A model generated the notes under the pieces. It did not search any database, was not told the DNA's origin, and was given only the letters and a program-made list of their open reading frames with translations. This document shows, piece after piece, positions 1-10,300 of a stretch of DNA of 64,000 bases. Position 1 is the first letter of the stretch. Each line of letters begins with the position of its first letter. The stretch is from Dyadobacter jejuensis (GTDB lineage: Bacteria; Bacteroidota; Bacteroidia; Cytophagales; Spirosomataceae): positions 1-64,000 of the forward strand of contig NZ_QGDT01000009.1 in NCBI RefSeq assembly GCF_003149085.1. The letters run 5' to 3'. The translations under genes and the position numbers were made by a program.

Positions 1-74
1 TGAACTGAATTTTCTCCTTTTTGCTCTCATAGTTCCACTAATTTAAGATTAAAAATTAAATTTTAACAGTGGCC

Positions 75-230
75 CTAATTCTGGGGAGTATTATAATTTA
101 CTCTGTTGTTTGATTGTTCTCTGTCGTCTTTTAGCCTGCCGCCCATCATCTTTACAATCGCAACCATTGCATCTATATCCATAATCTGCCTGGCACGATT
201 GCTCCGTTCAACATCCATTTGGCCGTGCAT
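75..230 (-). other. Short open frame, possible gene-end remnant
   Basis: A 51-codon minus-strand frame starts at an ATG at 230 and ends at a TAG at 75. Its product is charged, with a Met/Ile-rich middle (MDIDAMVAIVKMMGG) that looks like the end of a folded protein, not random translation. A stop codon (TAG) lies in frame just upstream of the start, so it could be the surviving tail of a decayed gene or a chance frame. I do not recognise a family. No convincing ribosome binding site was seen. Confidence 0.2.
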
Positions 231-615
231 ACTTCCGGTGATATTATCGCTAGGCTAGCCTAAAATTGACACAAATGCCGAATGTACTATAATTTTTCAA
301 ATAGAATTACCGGAGGCTGAACCAAAAATTATCCAGAAGTAAAAAACTTAGTTAACGGTCAAAAACAGACCTGTGGAGTAGCTGAGAAAGTGGATTGGAA
401 GGCATTAGTTTCTGTTAAAAGATACCATTCGGCACCATTTCCATTTCTCAACAGAGGTCTGTGTCACCACAGACCCCTTAACTTTTGGCATCATAACTTC
501 GTGAAGTCCTGTGAGGACACAGAAAAGTTTTGCAGCTATTTTTTTAATATTTCAAGTGCATAGACCATTAAGCGTTCTGTGGGGCGCTATCGATGTGGCT
601 CGTTTGCCATTAGCA
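231..615. other. Intergenic region with clustered small hairpins
   Basis: No coding region is supported here. Three short inverted repeats sit close together: an 8-bp stem at 456-463/468-475 (GGTCTGTG), a 5-bp stem at 496-500/503-507 (ACTTC/GAAGT) and a 5-bp stem at 506-510/514-518 (GTCCT/AGGAC). They lie downstream of the leftward gene ending at 616, so they may act as its transcript end, although no clean T-run follows. Nothing else stands out. Confidence 0.35.
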
Positions 616-2772
616 TCATTCCCAATACCCAAAATACCTCCCCATCCAATAAGCGAAGAGATAATAGCTGCCGCTATCTTCGGATTGGCCGCCAGAACCG
701 GCGTCTAATTGCTTGGGGTTGGTGTTCCATCTTGAAATATTACTTTCTGGAGTAGGGATGGGGCGTGTCGACTGGGCTTTCCCCTGGCGGCTCACCAGCG
801 GATCCTTAGGAAGATCCCATCGGTGGCTGTTTTCCATGGTCCAACTCACCAGATCGAGCGGATACTGCTGTATTTCTTCTAAGGCTATGTCTAGATCGCA
901 GTCTTGGCTGAGCAAGGCACTGGCAAACACATTCCAAACCGGCATATGATCGCCCCGTACGCCATTCCAGCTCCGGGTCAGGCTTTTGACATACAGCTCC
1001 CGATTGGGGTCGTTCTGGGTATACCGCAATAAATTGTAATAAGGGAAAAAGTTTAGGATATCATCGGAATGGCTGGTCTCATAAGGTCCAAATTTTTTGG
1101 CCTGAACGGCATTTTGTGCATAACCATGTTGGTTGACCAGGTATTGATAATGCTTTTCATACTTCTGATCGCCAGTAAAATGGAGCGCCGTTTTCATAAA
1201 AGAAAGGATCTGTAGGGAATTCAGTCCGCGTTCATACATCCAATTGGGCGAGTCGTTGAGCGAATCGGGATGCCAGACTCCCCATCGGGTGGGCTTTCCA
1301 TCCAGATCGATCAAATAATTATTATTATCGACAATATGGTCGGCAATACGCTGTATCAACAGCTTGGTATTCTCCTTTTGTTCGGTATCCGCTACCAAAT
1401 CGAAAAAGAGGGGCAAGACGAACAGGTGGCCGGTAATCTCATCGGAACTGGTGTCGTCGAGCCAATACCACTTACCGTCGGCCGACAGATGCCATTTTTT
1501 AGGATGGGGTGATTGGGACTCGGTGATCACATCGGTAGCCGAGGCATAGGAGCGTGCCGGATATCCCGACATCCCGGTCACGGTTTCGAGCCTTTCCAGC
1601 GCCTCGAAGGTGCGGATGGCATTGGCTTTGGCCTCGCTATCCTTGGTTACCGCATACCTGAAACATTCGGCGGCCAGATAACAGGCCGTCCATAGCCCAT
1701 CATTATCTTCATTTTGAGAGTAGCTGCTCGATACATCCCCTGGCACTTTTAGTATAGACCGATTAATAAGCCCCCGCCGGTTGTGGCGCAAGGCGATTAC
1801 CTTTTCGATGCTATCGGCCTTTTGCTCCAGGGTCATAGCGCGCTGCTCTATCTGCACAACACCTGCAGGAGTCGCTATCCATACCCGCAGCGAATCGAGG
1901 ATCAGGATGTCGTTGATATGGTCGTTGGGTAGCCAGCGTTTCCCCTGATAGTAATGCCATCCTTTATCTTTTTTGATGGCCCCTTTATCCGTACCCATCC
2001 AAAGGCTGTTGGCTCCAGAACGAATCATGGTTACGGGCCCATAGGGCAGTCCGTTAGCTCCAGTGGCGACCCAATGGTCGCCGTCTTCAGCTATGCAAGC
2101 CACAGAAACCGGACTACTGAAAATTAAATCCTTATTCTGATTCGTAGTGGCTAGGGCGTAGTACTTTTCATCGTTGCCCACCGCCATGATCGTTTCATCC
2201 AGATTCACCCATTTTTGACCTTCCCGGCGCCAGAGGCCCTGGGTAGTGGCCACGTACAGCCGATTGGCCGCATCTTTAGCGAAGCTGGTCACCTGCGCTG
2301 CTTTAATACCCGGGAAGCGCTTCCAGCTACCTTCCCAAATGTATAGACCGCTGGTAGTACCCAGGAAGAGCCTTTCTGTCCCTTCCCAAAACAAGGAAGT
2401 GATGGTTTCTTTTTTTGAAATGGGCGGTTGTTCAACACCTTGCCCATCTTTTTCGGAATGTACCGACTTTGAGGTGGCCAACCATACAGTCCCCTGCATA
2501 TCCTGGGTAGCCGTAATCCAGCCTGCTCCCTGCTTACTTCTCGACCAAGCGCCATCCACCAAACGAAAAACCCCAGTAGGGGTTACCGCGGTAATGCTCC
2601 CTTTCGACACAAAGAGTTTAATTACATTTTTACCCGCTTCCACGGGTAACGGCACCTCTGATTTGATATCCTGAAAAAAAACACCCTTCGACTGGGCCAC
2701 CGAATTATTTGAGATGAAAAGCCAGGATATCGATAATAGAAAGTAACTAATAAAATAATTTATAAGGCGCAT
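616..2772 (-). CDS. Secreted beta-propeller / alpha-helical toroid fusion protein
   Basis: A 718-residue exported protein with an N-terminal hydrophobic signal ending near Ser-Val-Ala-Gln (residues 24-27). Residues about 30-310 contain repeated short blades of the kind found in two-component-regulator propellers, such as LYIWEG, LWRREGQKW and LWMGTDKG. Residues about 340-718 are helical and Trp/Tyr-rich, with DNDGLWTACYLAAE and PNWMYERGLNSLQ, which resembles (alpha/alpha)6 toroid glycan-active enzymes. No kinase, receiver or DNA-binding domain is present, so the propeller is not part of a sensor kinase here. It is the leftmost gene of the PUL and is divergent from the Gfo/Idh/MocA operon. A periplasmic or outer-membrane role in handling the glycan is inferred; catalytic residues could not be assigned. 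Domain calls rest on motif reading only. Confidence 0.72.
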   Translation of the reverse strand: MRLINYFISYFLLSISWLFISNNSVAQSKGVFFQDIKSEVPLPVEAGKNVIKLFVSKGSITAVTPTGVFRLVDGAWSRSKQGAGWITATQDMQGTVWLATSKSVHSEKDGQGVEQPPISKKETITSLFWEGTERLFLGTTSGLYIWEGSWKRFPGIKAAQVTSFAKDAANRLYVATTQGLWRREGQKWVNLDETIMAVGNDEKYYALATTNQNKDLIFSSPVSVACIAEDGDHWVATGANGLPYGPVTMIRSGANSLWMGTDKGAIKKDKGWHYYQGKRWLPNDHINDILILDSLRVWIATPAGVVQIEQRAMTLEQKADSIEKVIALRHNRRGLINRSILKVPGDVSSSYSQNEDNDGLWTACYLAAECFRYAVTKDSEAKANAIRTFEALERLETVTGMSGYPARSYASATDVITESQSPHPKKWHLSADGKWYWLDDTSSDEITGHLFVLPLFFDLVADTEQKENTKLLIQRIADHIVDNNNYLIDLDGKPTRWGVWHPDSLNDSPNWMYERGLNSLQILSFMKTALHFTGDQKYEKHYQYLVNQHGYAQNAVQAKKFGPYETSHSDDILNFFPYYNLLRYTQNDPNRELYVKSLTRSWNGVRGDHMPVWNVFASALLSQDCDLDIALEEIQQYPLDLVSWTMENSHRWDLPKDPLVSRQGKAQSTRPIPTPESNISRWNTNPKQLDAGSGGQSEDSGSYYLFAYWMGRYFGYWE

Positions 2773-3079
2773 GGTATAAGGTCCAGTATAAGTTCACAAA
2801 TGATACTGGACTCTTATCTATACGGGCTATCTCGATGGTTCAATTCGGACTCCAAATGGACGGAGATAAACTGTCTGCCTAAAGAACTCTAATAATAGGC
2901 CTTAACTGACTCTTTTCCCCTATTTTCGTCTGCACAGCATGGTTCTGCAACATACAGACCGACATTTGATTCATTTCAAATTATCCTCACTCTATTTTTT
3001 TCGGACATTTGAATCACGGAATTAAACAATTAATCAATCTACATATCCCATTTTACAAAAAGGGGTATATCTTACAACC
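2773..3079. other. Divergent promoter region between propeller-toroid gene and oxidoreductase operon
   Basis: This 307-bp gap separates two divergent PUL genes and must hold both promoters. It contains the direct-repeat element at 2944-2974 facing the rightward operon. A weaker leftward copy (ATGGTTCAAT at 2835-2844, poor partner at 2856-2865) could serve the leftward gene. A T-rich stretch at 2993-3002 lies 24 bases past the second half-site TTTG. No other gene-like structure was seen. Confidence 0.5.
2944..2974 (+). promoter_or_regulatory. Direct-repeat operator, copy A (oxidoreductase operon)
   Basis: Two 10-bp half-sites, TCTGCAACAT and TTTGATTCAT, start exactly 21 bp apart. The spacer begins ACAGAC. 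The same layout (TTTGNNNCAT, 11-bp spacer, TTTGNNNCAT, with spacer [AC][CG]AGAC) is found upstream of SusC1 and the gene at 17849. The element ends 106 bp before the start codon at 3080. A role as binding site for the AraC domain of the HTCS at 32119-36291 is inferred. Confidence 0.6.
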
Positions 3080-4459
3080 ATGAAAGATCCTAAACCAACG
3101 GTAAGCAAGGCTGCTTCACGAAGAAATTTCCTTAAAAATACGGCCGTAGCCGCCACCTCCTTCTACATCCTCCCTCGTCATGTGCTCGGCGGACCAGGCT
3201 TTGTAGCACCCAGCGACAAGCTCAATATAGCCGGTGTAGGCGTGGCCCGTATGGGGCGTTCAAATTTGAAGGCACTATCCTCCGAAAATATTGTGGCTCT
3301 TTGTGATGTAGACTTTGCCTATGCCTCGCCCACTTTCGAAGAGTATCCGAAAGCCAAACAGTTTAAAGACTACCGGGTTATGCTCGAGACGATGCATAAG
3401 GATATCGATGCTGTCATGATCGCCACGCCCGACCACACCCATGCTACCATAGCCATGGAGGCCCTTCGTTATAAAAAACATCTTTACGTACAAAAACCAC
3501 TTACCTATACCGTTCATGAAGCCCGGGAACTCGCCAAAGCCGCTAAGAAAGCCAAGGTAGTCACCTCTATGGGTAACCAAGGACATTCTAGCGACGACGC
3601 TCGAAAGATTAACGAATGGATATGGGATGGAGCCATTGGAGACGTGCATACCGTTTACGCCTGGACCAACCGCCCAAGCTGGCCTCAGGGAATGCCACGG
3701 CCTACTGAAGCCATGGCGATTCCTACTACATTGGACTGGGATTTATTCTCGGGTCCAGCCCCTCTACGAGCCTACCACTCGGCCTACCACCCTTGGAACT
3801 GGCGGGGCTTCAGCGATTATGGGATAGGTGCCTTAGGCGATATGGGAGCACATTTACTCGATCACCCCAACTGGGCACTGGACCTAGGGGCACCCATTAG
3901 TGTAGAAGCCTCCTGCACGCCCTGGGGCGGTACCAAGGAAGACCCAAATGTTACGTATCCCCTGGCCACCCAAGTAACCTATCAGTTTGCTGCCCGTGGC
4001 AAAAGACCCCCCGTAACATTGATTTGGTGCGACGGAGGCATCCTCCCCGCCCACCCCGACGAGCTCCCAGCCGAGGAACTCATGAACCGTGGTGGGGGCG
4101 TGATGATGGTAGGCGATAAGGGCAAGCTCATTCATGGCACTTATGGCTCCAAGCCTCGCCTACTGCCCGATACTCGCATGGCCGAATACAAGCAACCCAC
4201 CCCTACCATCCCCAGAATAGCCACCTCCCACGAAATGGACTGGGTACGGTGCTGCAAAGATGGCAAGGAGCAGCCTCTGTCTAACTTCGACTACTCCGGC
4301 CCACTTACCGAAATGATGCTGCTGGGGGTTTTGGCATCACGGTTTATCGGAAAAAAACTCTTTTGGAACTCCCAAGAAATGAAATTTACCAATGCTCCAG
4401 AGGCCAACCAATTTGTAACCAGAGAGTATCGTCGGGGATGGGAATTAGGTACCGTTTAA
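3080..4459 (+). CDS. Tat-exported Gfo/Idh/MocA family oxidoreductase
   Basis: A 459-residue NAD(P)-dependent sugar or polyol dehydrogenase family member. A twin-arginine signal (SRRNFLKN, Arg14-Arg15) precedes a hydrophobic stretch, so it should act in the periplasm with its cofactor already bound. A Rossmann motif (GVGVARMG) starts near residue 52. The family's EKP motif is present as Gln138-Lys139-Pro140, and the catalytic-region GDMGAHLLDH has His258. Length is normal for the exported subfamily. It leads a rightward operon; the sialate O-acetylesterase-like gene follows after 17 bp and a DUF1080 lipoprotein is third. In Bacteroidota, Gfo/Idh/MocA enzymes and DUF1080 proteins cooperate in a route that oxidises glycosides to 3-keto forms before cleavage. 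That role is plausible here but inferred. The operon is preceded by regulatory element A. Confidence 0.88.
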   Translation: MKDPKPTVSKAASRRNFLKNTAVAATSFYILPRHVLGGPGFVAPSDKLNIAGVGVARMGRSNLKALSSENIVALCDVDFAYASPTFEEYPKAKQFKDYRVMLETMHKDIDAVMIATPDHTHATIAMEALRYKKHLYVQKPLTYTVHEARELAKAAKKAKVVTSMGNQGHSSDDARKINEWIWDGAIGDVHTVYAWTNRPSWPQGMPRPTEAMAIPTTLDWDLFSGPAPLRAYHSAYHPWNWRGFSDYGIGALGDMGAHLLDHPNWALDLGAPISVEASCTPWGGTKEDPNVTYPLATQVTYQFAARGKRPPVTLIWCDGGILPAHPDELPAEELMNRGGGVMMVGDKGKLIHGTYGSKPRLLPDTRMAEYKQPTPTIPRIATSHEMDWVRCCKDGKEQPLSNFDYSGPLTEMMLLGVLASRFIGKKLFWNSQEMKFTNAPEANQFVTREYRRGWELGTV

Positions 4460-4476
4460 AGTAAGTCTGTAATAAA

Positions 4477-6420
4477 ATGATAAAATTGAAAATATTGATA
4501 GTAACGATATGCGCTGCGATGCTGCGCATACAAGTGGCACAGGCCGATATACGCTTACCCAAAATCCTAGGTTCCAATATGGTCCTACAACAGGGCCGTG
4601 AAAACTTGCTCTGGGGATGGGCTGATGCCCAAGAGCCGATAACGGTACGTTTTGCTGGCAAAACGCTACAAACCAAAACAGACAAACAGGGAAAATGGAA
4701 AATATCCCTTCCATCGATGGAGTACGGAGGACCCTACACGATTCAAATCCAAGGGAAAAATGCCATAGAGCTCACTAATATCCTCATTGGGGAAGTATGG
4801 GTATGCTCTGGCCAGTCGAATATGGGTATGTCGGTACGTTCCTCTTTAAACGCACCTCAGGAGATCGCCGAGGCAAACTACCCAAAAATACGACTCTTTG
4901 TAGTCCATGGCAAGGCGTCCACTACCCCGGCTGAGGACCTAGAAAATGGGGAATGGGTGGAGTGTTCGCCCACCACCGTAGGAGGTTTTTCGGGAGTCGG
5001 CTATTACTTTGGCCGAGAGCTTCATAAAAAGCTTTCAGGCATTCCGATAGGGCTTATTAACAGCTCGGTGGGAGGCACCAATGCCGAAACCTGGATGAAT
5101 GCCGAAGCCGTAAAGGAAAGTCCGGACCTACAGGAATCGTATAAAAAACTCTCGGCCTTCGACCCTCAAAAAGACCGACAAGAGAAATATGACCGTATCA
5201 AGGATTATCTGGGCGAGTTCCCCACCAACGATGCGGGCATGCGCAACGGCAAGGCCCTATACGCAGCCACCGACCTTCAAGATGACGACTGGCCATTGGT
5301 ACAAGCTCCTACCCCGTGGAATACCCTCATCGATGGAGTAGGCTGGTATCGGAAGGAATTCACCCTCACTGCCGAAGAGGCCAAAGGAGGCATTGCCCTG
5401 CACCTCTCCAAACTCGACGACAATGATATCACCTGGCTGAATGGCGTTCAGGTAGGAGCCACCAATTCCAGCGTAGAGGACAGAATCTATGTGGTAGACG
5501 CCCCAGGACTAAAGGTAGGCAAAAACCTATTGGCCATCCGAATCGTAGACACTGGCGGTAGCGGCGGAATGAAGGGAAAACCCGAAGAAATGTTCGTCCA
5601 AACCGATGCGCAACGGATCGCTTTAGGCGGGAAGTGGAAACATAAAATCACGGAGATACCCGCCAAACTTCTGGAACTCAATGCCAATGAATTCCCTACC
5701 CTGCTCTACAATAGCATGATCAACCCATTAACCCCTTATGGTATTCAGGGCGTGGTGTGGTACCAGGGAGAATCCAATACGGCCAACGCAGAGGAATATA
5801 GCCGCACCTTTCCCGCCCTTATTAAGGGTTGGCGCCAGCGATGGGGGCAAGGCGACTTCCCCTTTCTGTTCGTCTCATTGGCCAATGTGGGCATCCCTAA
5901 ACAGGAACCCTCAGAAAGTAACTTTGCAGAACTCCGCGAATCGCAAACCAAAACGCTAAGCCTCCCTAATACAGGGATGGCTCTGGCCATAGATCTGGGG
6001 ATTCCCCACGACATCCACCCCCCAAACAAGCAGGATGTTGGGAAGCGATTGGCGCTGAATGCTTTGAATAAAACCTACCAAAAAGAGGTCGTTTACTCGG
6101 GCCCTATGTACCAGTCCATGAAAATACAGGATAAGAAGGTAAAAATCACCTTCAATATCATGAACAGCGAACTGGTTGTAAAAGACCGATATGGCTATAT
6201 CCATGGCTTTACCATGGCCGGCAGCGACAAAAAGTTTTATTGGGCACAGGCAAGGCTGATCGATGAGCGTACCGTAGAGGTTACCTGCGACCGGGTGGCC
6301 ACTCCGGTGGCGGTACGCTACGGCTGGGCCGACAACCCCGACGATGTGAACTTATACAACCAGGCCGGGCTACCTGCCAATCCTTTTAGAACCGACAACT
6401 GGGCTAAGACTACTCCCTAA
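4477..6420 (+). CDS. Sialate O-acetylesterase-like SGNH esterase
   Basis: A 647-residue exported esterase of the sialate O-acetylesterase (SASA) type. The signal peptide spans about residues 1-23. The nucleophile block CSGQSNM places Ser114, a second block VVWYQGESNT lies near residues 425-435, and the acid-base block HDIHPP gives Asp512 and His514. Between the two SGNH halves, residues about 265-370 form an inserted jelly-roll-like segment (WYRKEFTL, ITWLNGVQVG) similar to the galactose-binding-like insert of this family. It would remove O-acetyl groups from sugars in the periplasm, but the true substrate need not be sialic acid because no sialidase or nan gene is nearby. The preceding oxidoreductase ends 17 bp upstream, which indicates co-transcription. 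A hairpin follows the stop. Confidence 0.88.
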   Translation: MIKLKILIVTICAAMLRIQVAQADIRLPKILGSNMVLQQGRENLLWGWADAQEPITVRFAGKTLQTKTDKQGKWKISLPSMEYGGPYTIQIQGKNAIELTNILIGEVWVCSGQSNMGMSVRSSLNAPQEIAEANYPKIRLFVVHGKASTTPAEDLENGEWVECSPTTVGGFSGVGYYFGRELHKKLSGIPIGLINSSVGGTNAETWMNAEAVKESPDLQESYKKLSAFDPQKDRQEKYDRIKDYLGEFPTNDAGMRNGKALYAATDLQDDDWPLVQAPTPWNTLIDGVGWYRKEFTLTAEEAKGGIALHLSKLDDNDITWLNGVQVGATNSSVEDRIYVVDAPGLKVGKNLLAIRIVDTGGSGGMKGKPEEMFVQTDAQRIALGGKWKHKITEIPAKLLELNANEFPTLLYNSMINPLTPYGIQGVVWYQGESNTANAEEYSRTFPALIKGWRQRWGQGDFPFLFVSLANVGIPKQEPSESNFAELRESQTKTLSLPNTGMALAIDLGIPHDIHPPNKQDVGKRLALNALNKTYQKEVVYSGPMYQSMKIQDKKVKITFNIMNSELVVKDRYGYIHGFTMAGSDKKFYWAQARLIDERTVEVTCDRVATPVAVRYGWADNPDDVNLYNQAGLPANPFRTDNWAKTTP

Positions 6421-6439
6421 GGCTACCTTTCATACCTTG

Positions 6440-6487
6440 ACCATCCACCCTAGTCCACCATTATTACTTCGGACCTTGGTGGATGGT
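6440..6487 (+). promoter_or_regulatory. Intercistronic stem-loop
   Basis: A perfect 10-bp inverted repeat (ACCATCCACC at 6440-6449 and GGTGGATGGT at 6478-6487) sits between the acetylesterase and DUF1080 genes. It is not followed by a clear T-run, so a processing or stabilising hairpin, or a weak attenuator, is more likely than a full terminator. Confidence 0.5.
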
Positions 6488-6538
6488 TAAATATGCCAGA
6501 CCTATTTTATATTAAAATTCCTGACTACTACCTTTCCT

Positions 6539-7252
6539 ATGAAAAAAAATCAGCTCCTCCCCCTCTTGCTATTCCTGGTGGCGCTTACTGCCTGCCAGAC
6601 GCAAAAGTCGTCCCGAGCCGGCTTCAATACGCTTACAAAAAAAGAAAGAGCCGCTGGATGGCAACTGCTCTTTGATGGAAAATCCATCGATCTATGGCAT
6701 GGCTTTCAGAAAAAAGAACTTCCATCGGGATGGCAGGTCGAAGACCACTGCCTCACCCGAGTAGCCAAAGGGGGTGACTTGGCTACCAACGAAACCTTTA
6801 AGAACTTTGAACTTACCTTGGAATGGAAAATCTCGGAAGCAGGCAATAGCGGTATATTTTTCCATGTTTCGGAGGATCCCAAGTACCACCGTGCCTATTC
6901 GACAGGCCCTGAAATGCAGATCCTCGACGACGACAAACACCCCGACGCCAAAGATCCTATACGTCAGGCCGGTGCTACCTATAACCTACTGGCCGTATCC
7001 CAACCGGCTGTAAACCCGGTAGGGACTTTCAACAAGGTGCGTATCAAGGTAGTAGACGGTCATGTTCAAAATTGGCTTAACGACAAAAAAGTAGGCGACT
7101 ATCAGCTGTTAAGCCCGGAATGGGAAAAGCTAGTACGAGAGGGCCGCTGGGCTTCTTCGCCAGACTATGGCCGGATCGGGTCAGGACCTATTGTTCTCCA
7201 AGATCATGACGACAAGGTATGGTTCCGTAACATCAAGATTCGCCGACTGTAA
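6539..7252 (+). CDS. DUF1080 (3-keto-disaccharide hydrolase family) lipoprotein
   Basis: A 237-residue lipoprotein with a lipobox ending LTAC (Cys19), followed by one DUF1080 domain from about residue 38 to 235. Family hallmarks include WQLLFDGKS near the start, the central NSGIFFHVSED, and the C-terminal VWFRNIKIRRL. The fold is a concanavalin-like beta-sandwich. Characterised members hydrolyse 3-keto-glycosides, which fits the Tat-exported oxidoreductase two genes upstream. Both proteins should meet in the periplasm or at a membrane. The gene lies 118 bp after the acetylesterase, separated by a hairpin. The ATG at 6539 is preferred over the in-frame-shifted ATG at 6493 because only it gives a lipoprotein signal. 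A strong bidirectional terminator follows. Confidence 0.88.
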   Translation: MKKNQLLPLLLFLVALTACQTQKSSRAGFNTLTKKERAAGWQLLFDGKSIDLWHGFQKKELPSGWQVEDHCLTRVAKGGDLATNETFKNFELTLEWKISEAGNSGIFFHVSEDPKYHRAYSTGPEMQILDDDKHPDAKDPIRQAGATYNLLAVSQPAVNPVGTFNKVRIKVVDGHVQNWLNDKKVGDYQLLSPEWEKLVREGRWASSPDYGRIGSGPIVLQDHDDKVWFRNIKIRRL

Positions 7253-7302
7253 AGGTCGTCTTCTTGGGTTCCTCGATTGGTATCGTGTATTCTTCTTTTA
7301 AT

Positions 7303-7340
7303 ATAAAGGCCTTAGAATAATGTAATTCCAAGGCCTTTAT
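7303..7340. terminator. Bidirectional rho-independent terminator
   Basis: An 11-bp perfect stem (ATAAAGGCCTT at 7303-7313 with AAGGCCTTTAT at 7330-7340) is flanked by T-rich DNA on the right and A-rich DNA on the left. It lies between convergent genes ending at 7252 (+) and 7368 (-), so it can end both transcripts. Confidence 0.8.
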
Positions 7341-7367
7341 ATTTTTAATAACAACCCATGTACCACC

Positions 7368-10300
7368 TTACTCCGGATAATACATGGCATCAGCTTCAGA
7401 AGCCCCATTGCTTGTGCGGCGAAATGGCTCCCCAGGCTTAGGATCCCATTGCAGCCAACTATCTGGATCAGTAGATACGGGAAAGCTCAAAATACTTTGT
7501 CCATTCTTATTTTGGGCAGAAACGGCATATTCGTAGAGGATACCCTCTGAGAGTTCGTCGGTATAGTGACGGTCTGAGCCGGAATACAACAGTTCGAACC
7601 GATTAGCCCCCCGTTTTCTCCGATATAGTTTATACGTATTACAACCCAACACTTGTCCCCAAGAAAGTACAACTCGGTTATTTGAAATACCTAGTTTGAG
7701 CCCATCGGGGAAATGGGGCTTTTCTTTAAGAAAATAAACCGGGTATGCCGGTGTGGATTCACTATGGTGATCGGCATTGAAAGCAATAATACGCGCATGT
7801 ACCTTACTATGGGCATCGGGAGCCGATAGGGAATAGGTCGTCTTGGCGGTTTCACCCACTGTTTGCCAGGTTTTACACCCATCAAGGCTCATTTCTATTC
7901 TGTACTTAGAAGCCCCTGCTGCCTCGGTAAACATTAATTGAACTTTTCGATGGTCGTTTTCTGAGGCCATGATTTGCGGACGTGCTGGTATGGGTAGGCC
8001 GCTAGTCAATTGCCAGCTATGGGGCCCTGCCGGGAAATCCACCGAAAAGCCATGCCCTTCTATTTTGAAGGACTCCCTTCGACCATCGATATACAGCTTT
8101 AGATTTGGAGGTATGGCTGCCGTCCACTCCAGGGTGATTGTCGCCTTGGTGGGGCTATAAAACCTGCCGTCCATTTCCTGATGGTCTTTAAGGGATACAC
8201 TGACCCCTGCATCAGGATCGCTGGTGAGGACACGGAAATCCCCATTCCCTATATATTTCCCATGAAACAGGGCCATTTCTTGTCGTCCATCTCTATGTTT
8301 TCTAATAAAACCGGCAGTCCCCAAAAATCGATACGTTTCCCCTCGGGCCTGCATCTCCTGGTCACTTCTAAAAATAAGATCCGTTTGGTTCGATGGGGTT
8401 TCGATCTGGCAGCCAAAGGTTGTGGGTACCACTTTAAATCCCTTTTTATGGGATACAAAAACCATAAAATCCCCCATCCCATCGTACCATACCCCCTTAG
8501 ACTCTGCACCTGTTAACTGCGTTTTATTGATCTTACCCTTTCCGGTCCCTACCCTGATTACTTCAATATTGGGTAGCTCCTCATCGGGATGAGTAAACCA
8601 GGAGAAGCGCCCTCCAATATTATTGTTATAAACATCGTCGTAGGTAATAAAGTAATCCTTATCGATCAGCATAACACTCCTACTCTGGTAATCGGGCCAG
8701 GCATAGGCGCTGGTTTCGGAGGAGGTAATTTCCGTAAATTGGCCCACCCCGAAGTCGTATAAAGGCCTGTGTAGGACGTTTTGTCCTATTGACTTGAAGT
8801 GACCATCTTTAAATACCCCAAAGTTGGTCATCAGGTCCGTATCTTGAAGCCTTCGATCGCCCACATCCTCGCGTCCGTTATGACTATACGATTTGCCGCC
8901 TGCATAAAAGTAGATACCTCCGGTACCCCCTTCGGCGGGTACTCCCCAGCGGTAGTTGGGACCTGGATCTATCTGGCTCAAATGCACCGACAGTTCATCT
9001 GGCGTATCTACTCCAGCGCGCAATATAGTCCCATAACCAGTCAATTTGATACTTTTAAAGTCGGGCTTGGTTCCGGTGTCATACCCTTCTTGAGGGTACA
9101 TTAGTTCCCGAAATGCTTCGGGCTTATTGGCAAATGCCTCTTGGTCATCGTCGGTAGGCTTTGAAACATATCGTAGATTTTCGCCCAATACAGGATCATA
9201 ATGATCTAAGAGGGTACCCATCATCCATAAAGAGCTGGCCGCTTTTCGGCGGGCAGAATGTGCTCCTTGAGGCGGGTGGACTCTACGACTCCCTTCGCCC
9301 TGCGTGACGATTCCCCAAAAATGATGATCCAATCCTCCATCTTTGTTTCTATAAAAATCGAGAGATTCCCCGTCATAGGGAGCCGAAAGTGAATTTAATA
9401 TCCAGTTGCCAATGGATGCCGTTTGTGAACCTGCCATCCGATTTTTGGCCGCCTCCGTCTGATTCAACAAGAATGTAGACCGAATGGTAGGACGCAAAAA
9501 GGCCCATACATACGTCCCCAAGTTTTCGGTCCATCGCCCTCCCGTGGCATTCCAGGCCTCTACGGTGGGTCGGGTATGGTAGTGGGTGTTAAGGTCCACA
9601 TACTTTTCAAACAAATCGGCCCAATTTTCAGCTTCAGGGTGTTTTGGGAATTGAAAGGCCGCTAAGGCGGGTATCGACTTAACGTCGGCCAAGAAATTTG
9701 GATGCCCACTGAGCATATGTTTCATCGGCATATACGCTTCGTCGGCCGCTACATAGGCATGAAACAGGAACATAGCCGTCACCCTCCGTCGTTCTTCAGG
9801 TGTCAAGGAAGGGTAAAACCGATTCAACCCATCTATCCACTTTTCGGTAAATTGGCGGGCAGGAACGGGCCCATAGCCGCTATTTTGCCGGGTACCACTA
9901 AAGGGTAATTCCGAAATGTAATAATTGGAAAGAAAATCCTTCACAAACGAAGCACTCGATTTGAGCTTTCCGTCTTTAAAAATGACCGGGGCCGCTACCG
10001 AAGAATCGGGATAGGTTAAGGTCCAATCTTTAATTTTGTCCAAATGAATGGTACCGAATCGGTTTTGGAGGAAGGCATTATAGGATAATTGCGAAATTTC
10101 GGCCTTATACGTAAAGCCCAATGGATGTTGCTGGGGCTTGTTTAACGCTTCCAAACCGTTCATATAATCGATATCCTGCTGGTGGGCGTAACAACTCAGC
10201 CCTAAGGACCTACTCCCTTCTGACAGGGGCAGATCCCAGGAGAGTAGCCCATTCCGATAGTAAAAACTGACGTTAAGCAACTTAGCCGAATGCCAGATGC

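Noticed and set aside
2835-2865. A fifth direct-repeat operator facing the leftward propeller-toroid gene
   Set aside because: One half-site (ATGGTTCAAT) fits but the partner 21 bp away (ATGGACGGAG) matches too few fixed positions and the spacer lacks the AGAC core.
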